Position numbers and translations under genes: made by a program
Shown here: one piece after another, positions 9,705-18,765 of the stretch
Layout of the letters: the number at the start of each line of letters is the position of its first letter
Numbering within the stretch: the stretch's first letter is position 1
Assembly (NCBI GenBank): GCA_041399155.1
Contig: JAWKTI010000002.1
Coordinates: 939,490 to 1,003,489, forward strand
Direction: 5' to 3'
Source of the DNA: Zavarzinella sp.
GTDB taxonomy: Bacteria; Planctomycetota; Planctomycetia; Gemmatales; Gemmataceae
Length of the DNA: 64,000 nt
Notes under the pieces: generated by a model
What the model saw: only the letters and a program-made list of their open reading frames with translations
Told to the model about the DNA's origin: nothing
Database searches by the model: none

Positions 9705-11171
9705 ATGGCACATTTGAAAAAGATTACAACCACGAAGAAACAACCGGACGGAACGGTTAAAAAGTTGAAATCGAAGAAGTGGTACTCATCCTACATCGAC
9801 GCATCGGGCAAATTATGTTCGGAACCATTGAGCACGAACAAGACGGCCGCGTAGCAGATGCTTGCGAAAATCGTTGAACGGGTAGAATTGGAAAAGGCGG
9901 GTATCGGTGATCATCGAACTACCAAGTTTCAGAAAATGCCGTTGCGGGAACACCTGCAAGCCTGGCGGGAATCATTGCATGCGAACAACTGCGAACAGGA
10001 ATACATCAAACTGAAAACCAACCGTGTAACTGCTATCATCGAAGGATGCCAGTTTCATTTCTGCAAAGATATGAACGCGGAATTTTTGGAAAAGTTCCTG
10101 CATCATCTGCGAACAAACCAAGGCATGAGCACGCAGACCACTAAGCATTATCTACAGGCTGCAAAGCAGTTCGTACTGTGGATGATCGAGAATGACCGCA
10201 TCGACCGCAACCCATTTAAGACAGTCAAGCCCGGGAACGTTGCCATAGACGCAGAAAGGCGGGGAGAATATCAGAACGATGAGGTCACTCGATTGCTCGT
10301 AGCTGCAGAAGCAGGCAAGCCATTCAGGGGGCTTTGCGGTTCCGATCGTGCCATGTTGTACCGCCTGGCCCTAGGGACCGGGTTCAGGGCATCTGAACTC
10401 GCAATCCTCAAGCCGGAATCATTCGACCTTTCTGCCTGCCCGCCTGTTGTGCATTTGCAGGCACGCAGCAGCAAGAACCGCCAACCAGCCACTCAACCTA
10501 TTTCAATCGATCTGGCGAACGATTTGAGGCCATTTCTGGCTGCCAAGCCGAAAGGTGAACTGATCTGGCCGGGAACCTGGAATGAAAAGGCCGCAAAGAT
10601 GATCAGGCGGGATATGGAGGCAGCAGGGATCCCGGTTGAAACTACTTCGCCGGAAGGGGATGAAGTACGCGACTTTCACGCACTGCGAAGCACATACATC
10701 AGCAACCTGATTCGCAGCGGTGCAGATACCAAACAGGTAATGACCCTGGCAAGGCATTCCGACCCAAAATTGACCATGAAACGGTACGCACGGACAAAAT
10801 TAAGTGACCTGGCGGAAAAAGTAAACGGCTTGCCCACTGGTAAAAAGTTTGCCCCCCAGTTTGCCCCCGATTCTGACAATCTTATGCAAACGATGACAAC
10901 GGATGAGGATTTGAACAGTTCTGGAAATGTTGATTCGATAATTAGTGAAGGAACAGGAAACCCTGTAAAATACGATACTTGCGGAGATATGGTGACTGCT
11001 GAAGATGAGAATTTAGAAGCACGCCCGGCTGGAGTCGAACCAGCAACCTACGGTTCCGAAGACCGTTTCTGTAAATTTGCAAACTACTTATTCTGCAAGT
11101 ACTTCCGGCGAATTGAATCACCCCGTTGCACCCAGTGTTGCACCTCTTTTTTCGCAATCCGATGCCAATGA
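9705..11171 (+). pseudogene. Tyrosine integrase with in-frame amber stop
   Basis: An ATG at 9705 with a GGAGAG ribosome site starts MAHLKKITTTKK and reads 49 codons to a TAG at 9852-9854; the same frame continues QMLAKIVERVE to 11171. Family members have AAQQ-type sequence at this point, so a CAG-to-TAG change is the simple explanation. If a downstream ATG (9858) were used, the arm-binding N-terminal domain would be lost. Core-binding domain residues follow (LQAWRESLHANN, LEKFLHHLRTNQG). The catalytic set is intact: Arg in GTGFRASELAIL, HxxR in HALRSTY, and His/Tyr in LARHSDPKLTMKRYA. The C-terminus (ARPAGVEPATYGSED) is encoded by a tRNA fragment. Confidence 0.8.
11019..11066 (-). other. tRNA-Arg 3' half, probable attachment site
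   Basis: On the minus strand the sequence contains an anticodon arm (ACGGT, loop CTTCGGA with anticodon TCG, ACCGT). A T-arm (GCTGG, TTCGACT, CCAGC) and the acceptor 3' strand CGGGCGTGC follow. There is no D-arm or 5' acceptor strand upstream, so this is not a full tRNA gene. Integrases often recombine in the 3' half of tRNA genes, and here the fragment lies inside the integrase 3' end. It is most simply an att site. The intact tRNA would lie elsewhere in the genome. Confidence 0.55.
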
Positions 11172-11322
11172 TCTGGCAAAAATTATCATTACCTGGCCAC
11201 AACTACCAGATGCAATCAAAGCGGCAATTAAATCATTGGTTACAGTGAGTACAGCTCAGCACCAACAAGCACCGAAACAACTGTCGGAAGATTCTCTTCC
11301 TTGGGAACAGGCTGCAGGATGA
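11077..11322 (+). CDS. Small ORF, possibly an integrase-tail remnant
   Basis: Frame shifted relative to the integrase, it reads SDANDLAKIIITWPQLPDAIKAAIKSLVTV. I recall similar helical stretches (D-x-A...WP.LP..I...I..LV) at the ends of planctomycete integrase-region proteins, which I cannot check here. The frame overlaps the integrase end, and no clear ribosome site is visible. It may be a displaced C-terminal piece rather than an independent gene. The bases from 11323 to 11440 show nothing else. Confidence 0.35.
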   Translation: MQTTYSASTSGELNHPVAPSVAPLFSQSDANDLAKIIITWPQLPDAIKAAIKSLVTVSTAQHQQAPKQLSEDSLPWEQAAG

Positions 11323-11440
11323 TTGGTGTTGTCAAGCAAGGTGATCAAGATACTCAAGATCTTTTTGTTAAGGAGGTTGAGCTGGAAGAACAGTTGGGTA
11401 ATTCGATCATTCACCCACAATTACATGCCCATACATGCGT

Positions 11441-12094
11441 CTATTTTGAGAAAATCGTTCCGTTCTTTGGTCCGCCCCGCCGATACCCTGCGAGTAATTC
11501 TTTTGTTCGCTGGGCCAGCATTCGACGCACTTCTCGGCGTTTGCCCTTCACCCGTGGTATCGTCATCAAGTCGTATGCTGTTGTCTGGTGCCGCATCCAT
11601 GCGATCACAGCAACTTCCGCCCTTTCCTCGACCGGAATCCGCTTTGTACGGGCGACGGTGCCACTTCCAACAGGTGTGGCGTGATCTGTAACCGCTTTGG
11701 CAAGTCGCTGGGCAAGGTCGGCATGGTCAGGATGAAAGTCCAGGAAGCCCACCACAGCCCCGATGAAGTCTTCGACGTAAATCTCCTGAGCCTTTTCCCG
11801 TCGCTTGGCATCAGATTCTTTACGTTTCTGAAAACTCTCGGTGGATCGCTCGGCTTGGAGGTCTGTTTGAATCAGTTCGATCGTCGTTGCCGGTGCCCAC
11901 ACGCCCAGCGAGAAGAGTTTGCGGCCCTTTTTCTCCTGAACCACCCAATGATCACCAGCAGCCTTTACTCTGCGGGTCAGAGCGGCATCACCAGGAGGAA
12001 GAAGAACCCAACCAGTGGGAACGGTCAGGACTTTGCCATCTGTGGTTTTGACGGTGTTCGGCGCGGGACCGGGACTGAAGGTAGTGCTGATCAT
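11441..12094 (-). CDS. DUF2293 domain protein
   Basis: 217-residue protein, start ATG at 12094. The N-terminal half is a basic region with a predicted coiled segment (ERSTESFQKRKESDAKRREKA). The C-terminal half holds the DUF2293 signature (VAVIAWMRHQTTAYDLMTIP, KGKRREVRRMLAQRTKELL). DUF2293 is of unknown function; its pattern of invariant His, Arg and basic residues suggests nucleic-acid contact, but that is inference. It lies alone between mobile-element debris and a PLD fragment, with no operon partner. Confidence 0.75.
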   Translation of the reverse strand: MISTTFSPGPAPNTVKTTDGKVLTVPTGWVLLPPGDAALTRRVKAAGDHWVVQEKKGRKLFSLGVWAPATTIELIQTDLQAERSTESFQKRKESDAKRREKAQEIYVEDFIGAVVGFLDFHPDHADLAQRLAKAVTDHATPVGSGTVARTKRIPVEERAEVAVIAWMRHQTTAYDLMTIPRVKGKRREVRRMLAQRTKELLAGYRRGGPKNGTIFSK

Positions 12095-12183
12095 TCTTGC
12101 ATTTTATTGCCAAGTCGCTTATTGTTCGAATCGGGATACGATGAAATCGGGATAGTTCTCTTCACTCAAATCCAGATAAATCA

Positions 12184-12400
12184 TTATACTTGATTAAGCA
12201 GTTTCTTTAGAATATAGCGAGCAAATTGCTCTTCTACCCGTTTTGGTATCTTCCCGTCCAGAACCAGCATAGCCAATTCCATGTTGATCGTGAATGCCTG
12301 CTGGGTCAGGTTGGCTGATGACAGAAACAACCACTCGCCATCGGACGTGCAGGATACCGACCTTGTTGTCACAGGGCCATTTAGCTCAGGGAGGGGGTAT
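12184..12400 (-). pseudogene. PLD-like C-terminal fragment, possibly DrmC
   Basis: The readable frame gives DGEWLFLSSANLTQQAFTINMELAMLVLDG, the second phospholipase-D half-motif region, and ends GKIPKRVEEQFARYILKKLL. One base earlier in the other frame the reading is KVGILHV, which would join in front of DGEWLF, so a single-base insertion near 12350 breaks the gene. Wording of the tail is like DISARM DrmC proteins, but only about 65 residues survive. The HKD motif proper is missing, so the assignment is tentative. Confidence 0.45.
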
Positions 12401-12430
12401 TAAATCCGAACAAAGTGATTTCGGAAGTTG

Positions 12431-13936
12431 CTACATCACCAATCCATTCGCGATGCAATACAATTCAGAGTCAGGCACAACTAGACTAAAGACGTCTCTT
12501 GGTGGAACAGGTCGAATACTGTCGATCATTTCCCAATGGATACCTGTTGAATTTGCTCTTGCTACAAATCGGTTCCATTCGTTGTCATCTGAGAAGCCGC
12601 TGATCTTGCTGATGATCCTGATTGCTGCCTGGCGATTCATGTAACCTTTATGACGCTTCGCAATTCGTTTCAACTCGGGTTCTTTCCGTAATGCCCGGAT
12701 TATTTTCTCCTGCAGCGCATGAGTAAGCGGAACGTAATCCAGCGTGTCGTTGCAAATTCCAGTAGTTTTTGCGAGGAACTCAGCTATTGCCTGTTTTCGC
12801 TGTTGTTCCACCACACGCACTTCACTCAGGATATCAGGCAGATCAATTACACTTGGGCAAACGGTCCAGGACGTTTTTGATGCACCTCTTGCAGGAGTTT
12901 CAGTGACAGAATGCCGTAAGCCCAATTTTCGTAACAGTCTTGAAATGGAGGCTACCAGGTACGGGCTGGAAGTATTGAATCGAAGAAAAAATCGATCATT
13001 TTTTCTGTGTTTATTCCATCCAACCGAACAATCACCATCGATTAATCCCGAAAATAATCCTAAATGACATCTGTGTGATCCATTCAAGAGAATCTCATCC
13101 GGGATCTTTTTGAAAAGCGCAGGTCTTAATCCTTCCTGCAGGTAGAAGTCAGGGTGGATCGGAGAAAGTACTTTTCGGGCAAACTCTTTGCCGTTCAGAT
13201 GAATTTTAACTGAATCGGAAAACTTTCGACTATCTGCTTCATCAGAGTAGGTACGTACGTTGAATGGAATTCTAAACACAGATTGAGCCAGCGACTCGAA
13301 TTCTTTTCTGCATTCTTCAGAGTTTTTGGCATATCCGATCGAATTATCTTGTTGCCAGCCATCTGCTGCCAACATTCCGTAAAATTTACCCACATCGAAA
13401 TCGTAGTCTTTGCCAATCAAAGAGTCTTGCTTAAAGTATGGGATCCACTGATCAAGGGATGGCGTCTCGCTTTTCATTTCACCAGAATGGTGGTCAAAAA
13501 CAGGTAACAAACTATCATCACTGATCACGACAGTCCTGTTCCGACTAGTTGATACCTCGATACATGCTTTGTCATTTGTAACCGAAATGTGGCTTACTTT
13601 GCAAATATTTTGCATCTCATTCAGATGGTTGTACGATGCAATGTTCACACCATCAGGAACACGATAAATCTTTTGATCATCGTCAATTTTCCAATCAAGT
13701 TTAGAAAGGGGAATCTCACCAATCTTTGCCTGCAGAATGCCACTGGTACTGCCGATGAATTCAGCAACTGGCTTTCCACATTTCTTTTCAACAAACTCGA
13801 TCCATTCGAGATGGTCACTACTTGACGCTCTGAAACACTTGGAGAATTTCAATTCAAGCCCAGTACTACCTTCAATTAAAACATCTTTTTTCATCATATC
13901 ACCAATAGGATAATTGTTTTTTCGATCAGCAATCAC
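12431..13936 (-). CDS. Intein-like protein with LAGLIDADG homing endonuclease
   Basis: Protein of 501 aa starting at a GTG. Residues 116-150 (ISVTNDKACIEVSTSRNRTV...DDSLLPVF) resemble intein block B. LAGLIDADG-type helices are seen at residues ~185-193 (FYGMLAADG) and ~292-302 (LGLFSGLIDGD), each with the expected acidic residue. The end (DVFSLVVPDSELYCIANGLVM) is like intein blocks F/G but stops before the His-Asn splice residues, and no block A cysteine or serine is visible at the front. It is probably an intein freed from its host gene, now splicing-dead; endonuclease activity cannot be judged. It follows the RNA polymerase beta'-like gene on the same strand, 110 bases downstream, which is the likely former host. 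Confidence 0.65.
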   Translation of the reverse strand: MIADRKNNYPIGDMMKKDVLIEGSTGLELKFSKCFRASSSDHLEWIEFVEKKCGKPVAEFIGSTSGILQAKIGEIPLSKLDWKIDDDQKIYRVPDGVNIASYNHLNEMQNICKVSHISVTNDKACIEVSTSRNRTVVISDDSLLPVFDHHSGEMKSETPSLDQWIPYFKQDSLIGKDYDFDVGKFYGMLAADGWQQDNSIGYAKNSEECRKEFESLAQSVFRIPFNVRTYSDEADSRKFSDSVKIHLNGKEFARKVLSPIHPDFYLQEGLRPALFKKIPDEILLNGSHRCHLGLFSGLIDGDCSVGWNKHRKNDRFFLRFNTSSPYLVASISRLLRKLGLRHSVTETPARGASKTSWTVCPSVIDLPDILSEVRVVEQQRKQAIAEFLAKTTGICNDTLDYVPLTHALQEKIIRALRKEPELKRIAKRHKGYMNRQAAIRIISKISGFSDDNEWNRFVARANSTGIHWEMIDSIRPVPPRDVFSLVVPDSELYCIANGLVM

Positions 13937-14045
13937 ACTACTAGTATTTTAACGTGTTCAACGAATTCGTTTTGAAGATAGCCTAATAGCAGTTTTGTAG
14001 AGGATATAAAGTGACTGTATTCTGGTAGTACTTTTCATCAATAAT

Positions 14046-15554
14046 CTAACGAAAGGTTACGTATTTCGCTTGATAAGCCATCAAAATCCATAGTGTACCC
14101 CTTACAGTAAGTGGACTAACGTGTATAGCACTACCTGCCACTGGCTTGGCAAAAAATGACAGTGTTGAGAACTTATGCCATGCTGGTGCTCTTACTGTAA
14201 TGACTGGCGTTGTCTCCATTGCTTGCAGCAAGATCTCGCGAGCAAGTGGAGTTTGTTCTTCGATATTCTTCTTTGCCTCTAATGCCGACATCCCTTTCTG
14301 GCGTAAGCTTTTGGTCACAGCACGCTTGAATGTAGTGAACGCCATGTCGATCGGCAGTCCAATAGAGTCCATATCCATTTCAGGATCTGGTACTACTACT
14401 GATCGGCCTACGTTGTCTACTGCTGACGAGATTAGTTTACGTTGTACCATCCCCATTTTGGGGCTATTACCAAATACGCTTGCTAACAGTCCTTTGACGT
14501 TCTTCTGTTGTAATTTGGGGTGGATAGGATCTGCCAAACCGACAGTTGCTTTGTATGCGTTGTAAAGGTTTAGTCGAGCACTGCCGGTTGATTCATCACC
14601 AAACAGTTTCTTCTTCTGATTCAAGAGATCGTTTGCCAAAAACAGTTCTTGGTACATGTAATTTGGGTCTGACACGATTGGTGTGGTAGTGTCGCCCAGA
14701 AAACCGATCGGTCTGTACGCTGCTGGCAATACTGGTACGGAAGACATGATCCAATCGGTCGGCTTTTGATCTGTTTTCTTTAATGTCTTGAGATAGCGTA
14801 ACTTTCTAACAGCATCATCTCTGTGGCTTTTGCGTCCAGAATTAATTACCGAGCGTGCTTTAGCCATTTCGGTATCTACGTCGATATTAGCTAAAGCAGT
14901 TTCGATTGCTTTAACGCCGGTGTGTTCACCCAGTTTTTCTTCACCAGCGATAATACCTTCAAACTTCTTTTTGGTCAGACCTAACAGACGGCGAATCGGT
15001 TCTTCCATGACTGGATTTGGCATCCGTTCTGTCAGTTTAATTCCAGCCCACACAGTACCGTTGTGACCTTGGGTGAGTTTGGGATCAAACAGACCACCAG
15101 CAATAGGATCTAACTCACCTGCTCTAAGGTCAGCAGTTTCGCCATTCTTTAAGTACCGGTCACCAATCAGTTCCTGGGCCTGTTTGTCTGTCATTGCCAT
15201 CAAATTGATTTTTGGCCCACGACGACGCATATCAATGCCAGCAGCTTTCAGAGTGTTAACAAACTTCTCGTATACCAGTGGTACTTTCACCTGGGTTGGA
15301 GAGTAGCCGGACATGTATTGCAGCAAGTAATCATCGTTTTTCTGCCCACGTACTGAACCTGCTTCACGGAGATTGTGGACAGCACCGTGCGAGATCAGTG
15401 CGTTGACGTCCAACAGTGATACCCGCTTACTGTTAGATACTTCAATAGCGGTATCACCAGCGACAATAGTGTATTTGCCTGACTCTGTTTCCAAGTCATA
15501 AACAGGCATCATTTCTGTCGGTGTGTTAACTTTTTGAATTGAAGCTATTTTCAT
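14046..15554 (-). pseudogene. Phage-like RNA polymerase beta' fragment with split-intein C-fragment
   Basis: Residues 1-41 (MKIASIQKVNT ... PVYDLETESGKYTI ... IEVSN) look like a split-intein C-fragment: starting Met-Lys-Ile-Ala, a YD(L/I) motif and an ending SN before Ser42, as in cyanobacterial DnaE IntC (ASN). From Ser42 the protein is beta'-like: SKRVSLLDVNALISHGAV, WAGIKLTERMPNPVMEEPI, IMSSVPVLPAAYRPIG, VGRSVVVPDPEMDMDSIGLP, and TPVITVRAPAWHKF. It breaks just before the catalytic NADFDGD loop: the main frame reads SPLTVRGTLW, whereas a one-base shift gives GYTMDFDG. The sequence is unlike the cellular rpoC and closer to beta' of large phages. No downstream half is present. Confidence 0.65.
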
Positions 15555-15657
15555 ATTACTTTCGGGTGACTGACATAGTTTTCAAAAAACTTTTTGGCGA
15601 CGTTTGACAGCTTTTTGCCGACACCGCCAGCTATTTCTTCTGGCTGTTTCGTAGCAA
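15552..15657 (-). pseudogene. Short tail of an unknown gene upstream of the beta' fragment
   Basis: Between a TAG near 15657 and a TGA at 15552-15554 the minus strand reads KQPEEIAGGVGKKLSNVAKK and ends FFENYVSHPKVI. Its TGA overlaps the ATG of the split-intein/beta' gene (ATGA). Such overlap suggests it was the end of the preceding gene in a compact, phage-like operon. I do not recognise the family. Confidence 0.35.
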
Positions 15658-15689
15658 ACTAGGTGGTATCTATCTACTGGTCATTTCAC

Positions 15690-15870
15690 AGAAATGCTTC
15701 TTGGTGGAATCTAGAAATCTTCTGATGGATTCTTCAAAGACGGGGTTGAGAATCTTTTCTCTTAACTTGATTCCGGCCCAGGACGTGATGATATAGCCTG
15801 AGTCATCTTGGGATAAACTAAGCCACCTTCGATTGGTGTCAGACACCTGGTCGTTGATCTGTAGTTTAGC
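15690..15870 (-). pseudogene. Second, decayed RNA polymerase beta' copy
   Basis: With one frame change the minus strand reads IEGGLVYPKMTQ and then IITSWAGIKLREKILNPVFE followed by ESIRRFLDSTKKHF. This aligns with GGLFDPKLTQ, VWAGIKLTERMPNPVMEEPI and RRLLGLTKKKF of the larger fragment to its left. Similarity is clear but diverged, so this is a separate paralog and not a recent tandem copy. The bases from 15871 to 16248 contain no gene I recognise, only a small hairpin. Confidence 0.6.
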
Positions 15871-16090
15871 GTTTCATAGTAGGTTTAATCAAATTATCAA
15901 CGGAATAAGAATTATTGAGAACAAAAGCCTTAAAAACGTTTTTAGGCATCAATGATGAATCAGATAAATAGACCTTATTTGTTTTGAAAGTTAGTTTGGC
16001 GGCCGGTTGAATCTGGGTTATTTGTTTCGCTTATGGTCCTTGAAGCACTGTTATTTCTTATCAAAACTGAGCTACCTTTGCGAGATATAT

Positions 16091-16108
16091 ACCTGCTTAT
16101 TAGCAGGT
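16091..16108. other. Small hairpin downstream of the effector operon
   Basis: ACCTGC TTATTA GCAGGT forms a perfect 6-bp stem with a 6-base loop. It lies about 140 bases beyond the stop of the last effector gene (16249, minus strand). It lacks a clear U-tract on that strand, so calling it a terminator is a guess. Confidence 0.25.
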
Positions 16109-16248
16109 AAGAAAAGCCAATCAACTCAATCTTGTATAACTGCAATAATTTCCGCAAATTTGCTAACAAGAAGCGAATATTATTTGGTCTTCACCTATGT
16201 ACTAATGGCTCTGCTTGCCTGCGAATCAGTAGCTCGATTCTGTAATTA

Positions 16249-18765
16249 TCATTTATCAATAATAGTCAAACCTGGATCTTGTATAAGATTGCCCAAAGAT
16301 TCTTGTGTGTCTCCTTCATTTAGTGTAAACCATTTAAAGTTTTTACCATCTGGATCAGGACGTAGTTGAGCTCGAGGATAGTGTGTCGGCAGATTGTCCG
16401 CATGCCCGCTTGCCATCTTCAGCCAAGCGGCGATGAACGACACATCCTCGAAAGATGCGGAGCCGTACGAGGTTCGCACAGCATCCCTGAAGTCCTGGAT
16501 GAGTGCGTTTCGATCCGCCGCGTTCGGCAAGGCATCTGCGAGCGTTGAGTAGGTCTGCTTCCAGTCGTTGCCATCGTGCAGATGCGTGTTTGCCGAGTCG
16601 ATCTCCAATCGCACGCTGCCGAAGCCGAGGGGCTTGCCGCCGCCGAAGCGGTGGAAGTGGTTGTCCGGCAAGCTGAGGATCCAGAGCAACGCTCCGAGTT
16701 CGACCTTCGACAGGTTGGTCACGTGAATATCGAAAGTAAACTCGGTGCCGGGCTTTACCCAGCCCTGAATCGAGCGATTCTGGTTATCACGTACCTTGTC
16801 GCTGTCAGGCCGGCGGTACTCCTGAACGTGGCCGGCGACGGACTGTTGGGTGCGATCTTGTACCCCGTTGTCCCAGTGACCGTTTGGCAGTCCGTTGTGA
16901 TGCGGATAAACCTTCCGGCCGCGCAAACCTTTACCTGGAGAATAACCCGCTTGTTCTTTACCCAAGCCCTTGCGCTGTGTTTCACCATTCTCGGAAACCG
17001 CGACATAGAAGCGTGCCTGTTGCGGCTTCGGCTGGCCGAGGATCGCAAGGGGTAGGCCAGGTGTGCCAAACGGCTCTATCGCTTTTTCTTTAGGAGTGTG
17101 GCAGGTCACCGGTCCGATGCGGACGTTGCCCTTGTAGGCTCCTTTGCCCCGCTGGTTCACCCAGCCGTTGGCTGATCGGATTGAAGAAGAGTGTTCGCAA
17201 ACCTTGTAGGCTCCTTTGCCCCGCTGGTTCACCCAGCCGAAAACGCGATCGGCGGGGGAGAGTTTGTCCAATGAAGTGGCAGGATGTAGCGACTCCGGGA
17301 GCAAAGATTGTGGTGATGACTCGAAAAGGCGGCGAGAAATCATCACGGGGTACAAAGCTATCATCTGCCCATCACGGAAAGCGGCGTAACAGAGCGTTCC
17401 GTTGGAGAGTTGTCGCACCTCGAGGCCACCGACAACCTGTCGTGACCAAACCGAGTTGTTGAGTGCCGGCGGGCCAGCCATACCAGCGCGACGTTCCTCA
17501 TCATGAATCGACTGGTAGTTAGTGATGAGCTCGCACCATTGTTGACGGAGTTCATCTGTCAGGGAGTGCAAGATCGGCTCATTTCGGGTGGTGAAGAACA
17601 CTCGCTCATCATGCTTGCGGTCAATGTTGCGGTTCGTAATGCAGACCACACCAAAGACTTTGATCATGGCTACATTTTGAACCGGTCGGTGTGAACCGCG
17701 AGGTTGACCTTGCGGCGGTTGCGAACCAAGCGATCCGCCAACCCGAACACACTTCCGAACAGACCAGTAATCGAAAGGGTGGTTACCAGAGCGTTCCCAC
17801 AACTCCAGCCAGACTTCCACATTGTCACCGTCCTCAGGCAGGTTCTTATCGGGATAGCGAATCGCAAATGGAGCGATCGATCCGTCCGATTGGCGATACC
17901 TCGGGAGCCAAGCTGAATACATTGGATCGCCTTGGACCGGTTTCCCTGAGCTACTAATGCCAGAGTTTCCGGGCAACAACTCGATTTGAAGTTCACCGTT
18001 TCCATCAGAGATTCGAGCAGGTACGAGTGATAATCCATCTCTCGCCGGCATCCGGTCAGCAAGTCGATCTTCATGCCCAGCAAACACCGCCAGCCGCGAG
18101 TTGGTCACCGCCTCGTACGCTGTGCGAAGCATCCCCTTTAGTGAGGTAGGCGGAATGTACGGCTTACCGTCGGCATCGACGCACACGGGGAAGCTCTTGT
18201 GGCCTGCCTTTATGCCAAGTTGTGGGTCATCTCGATCATACTCAATCATTTTTGTGGCATCGGGTACCAGCAATGGAGTTTTCACAGTCATCTTCACGCG
18301 GATCACACCGGTGAATCGATCGGGGTGCAGGACGTGATGGCCAATGGGTACATCATCACCCAGTTCGCCGGCGATGCCCTCGCGTGGCAGCGCCGGCACG
18401 AAGTTGTATGGGTTGTGGAAGGCCCCTCGCACAGTTGGTGCGCTCTGCTGCGGTTGCCGTCTCCCTTGAGTGCTTCGCCCCTGTGGCCCACGTTGCTGCG
18501 ATCCTTGCTGTTGCTGAGACGATCGAACTGGCGGTGGAGGTGTAGGTGCTGAGAATGGTTCTCCCACCGGTCGAACTTTCTTCGGCTGCCCGCCCACTTC
18601 GTCGAGTTCCACCTTGCGACCGTTCAGTTTCTCAATAATTTCTTTCTTCAGCGATTGGGACAACTCAGCGTCGGGAACTGGATGCTCAACTTCCTTGCCT
18701 TTGCTGTTGACGAACTTAATGCGAAACTGTTTTTTCGCATTCACGATGAGTGTACCTTCAGCCAT
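16249..18765 (-). CDS. Type III-D Cas7 with insertion (TIGR03986-type RAMP)
   Basis: Large RAMP protein, 838 aa, the last gene of the effector operon. The first ~110 residues are a small beta domain and a Gln/Pro-rich linker. The Cas7 RRM core begins at FHNPYNFVPAL, the TIGR03986 hallmark, followed by VKTPLLVPDA and PPTSLKGMLRTAYEAV. The C-terminal half has ELGALLWILSLPDNHFHRFGGGKPLGFGSVRL, the glycine-rich strand typical of RAMPs. In III-Dv complexes this subunit is a backbone Cas7 carrying an insertion, and it binds crRNA and target RNA. Its ATG overlaps the csx19 stop by 8 bases. A 38-bp stretch is directly repeated inside the gene at about 17128-17165 and 17197-17234, doubling the motif VNQRGKGAYK; see findings. 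Confidence 0.85.
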   Translation of the reverse strand: MAEGTLIVNAKKQFRIKFVNSKGKEVEHPVPDAELSQSLKKEIIEKLNGRKVELDEVGGQPKKVRPVGEPFSAPTPPPPVRSSQQQQGSQQRGPQGRSTQGRRQPQQSAPTVRGAFHNPYNFVPALPREGIAGELGDDVPIGHHVLHPDRFTGVIRVKMTVKTPLLVPDATKMIEYDRDDPQLGIKAGHKSFPVCVDADGKPYIPPTSLKGMLRTAYEAVTNSRLAVFAGHEDRLADRMPARDGLSLVPARISDGNGELQIELLPGNSGISSSGKPVQGDPMYSAWLPRYRQSDGSIAPFAIRYPDKNLPEDGDNVEVWLELWERSGNHPFDYWSVRKCVRVGGSLGSQPPQGQPRGSHRPVQNVAMIKVFGVVCITNRNIDRKHDERVFFTTRNEPILHSLTDELRQQWCELITNYQSIHDEERRAGMAGPPALNNSVWSRQVVGGLEVRQLSNGTLCYAAFRDGQMIALYPVMISRRLFESSPQSLLPESLHPATSLDKLSPADRVFGWVNQRGKGAYKVCEHSSSIRSANGWVNQRGKGAYKGNVRIGPVTCHTPKEKAIEPFGTPGLPLAILGQPKPQQARFYVAVSENGETQRKGLGKEQAGYSPGKGLRGRKVYPHHNGLPNGHWDNGVQDRTQQSVAGHVQEYRRPDSDKVRDNQNRSIQGWVKPGTEFTFDIHVTNLSKVELGALLWILSLPDNHFHRFGGGKPLGFGSVRLEIDSANTHLHDGNDWKQTYSTLADALPNAADRNALIQDFRDAVRTSYGSASFEDVSFIAAWLKMASGHADNLPTHYPRAQLRPDPDGKNFKWFTLNEGDTQESLGNLIQDPGLTIIDK

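Noticed and set aside
11019..11090. Complete tRNA-Arg gene
   Set aside because: The D arm and the 5' acceptor strand are missing; upstream bases do not pair.
15975..16169. 64-codon minus-strand ORF, and an overlapping 120-codon plus-strand ORF
   Set aside because: No ribosome site, no recognisable family, low-complexity AT-rich composition.
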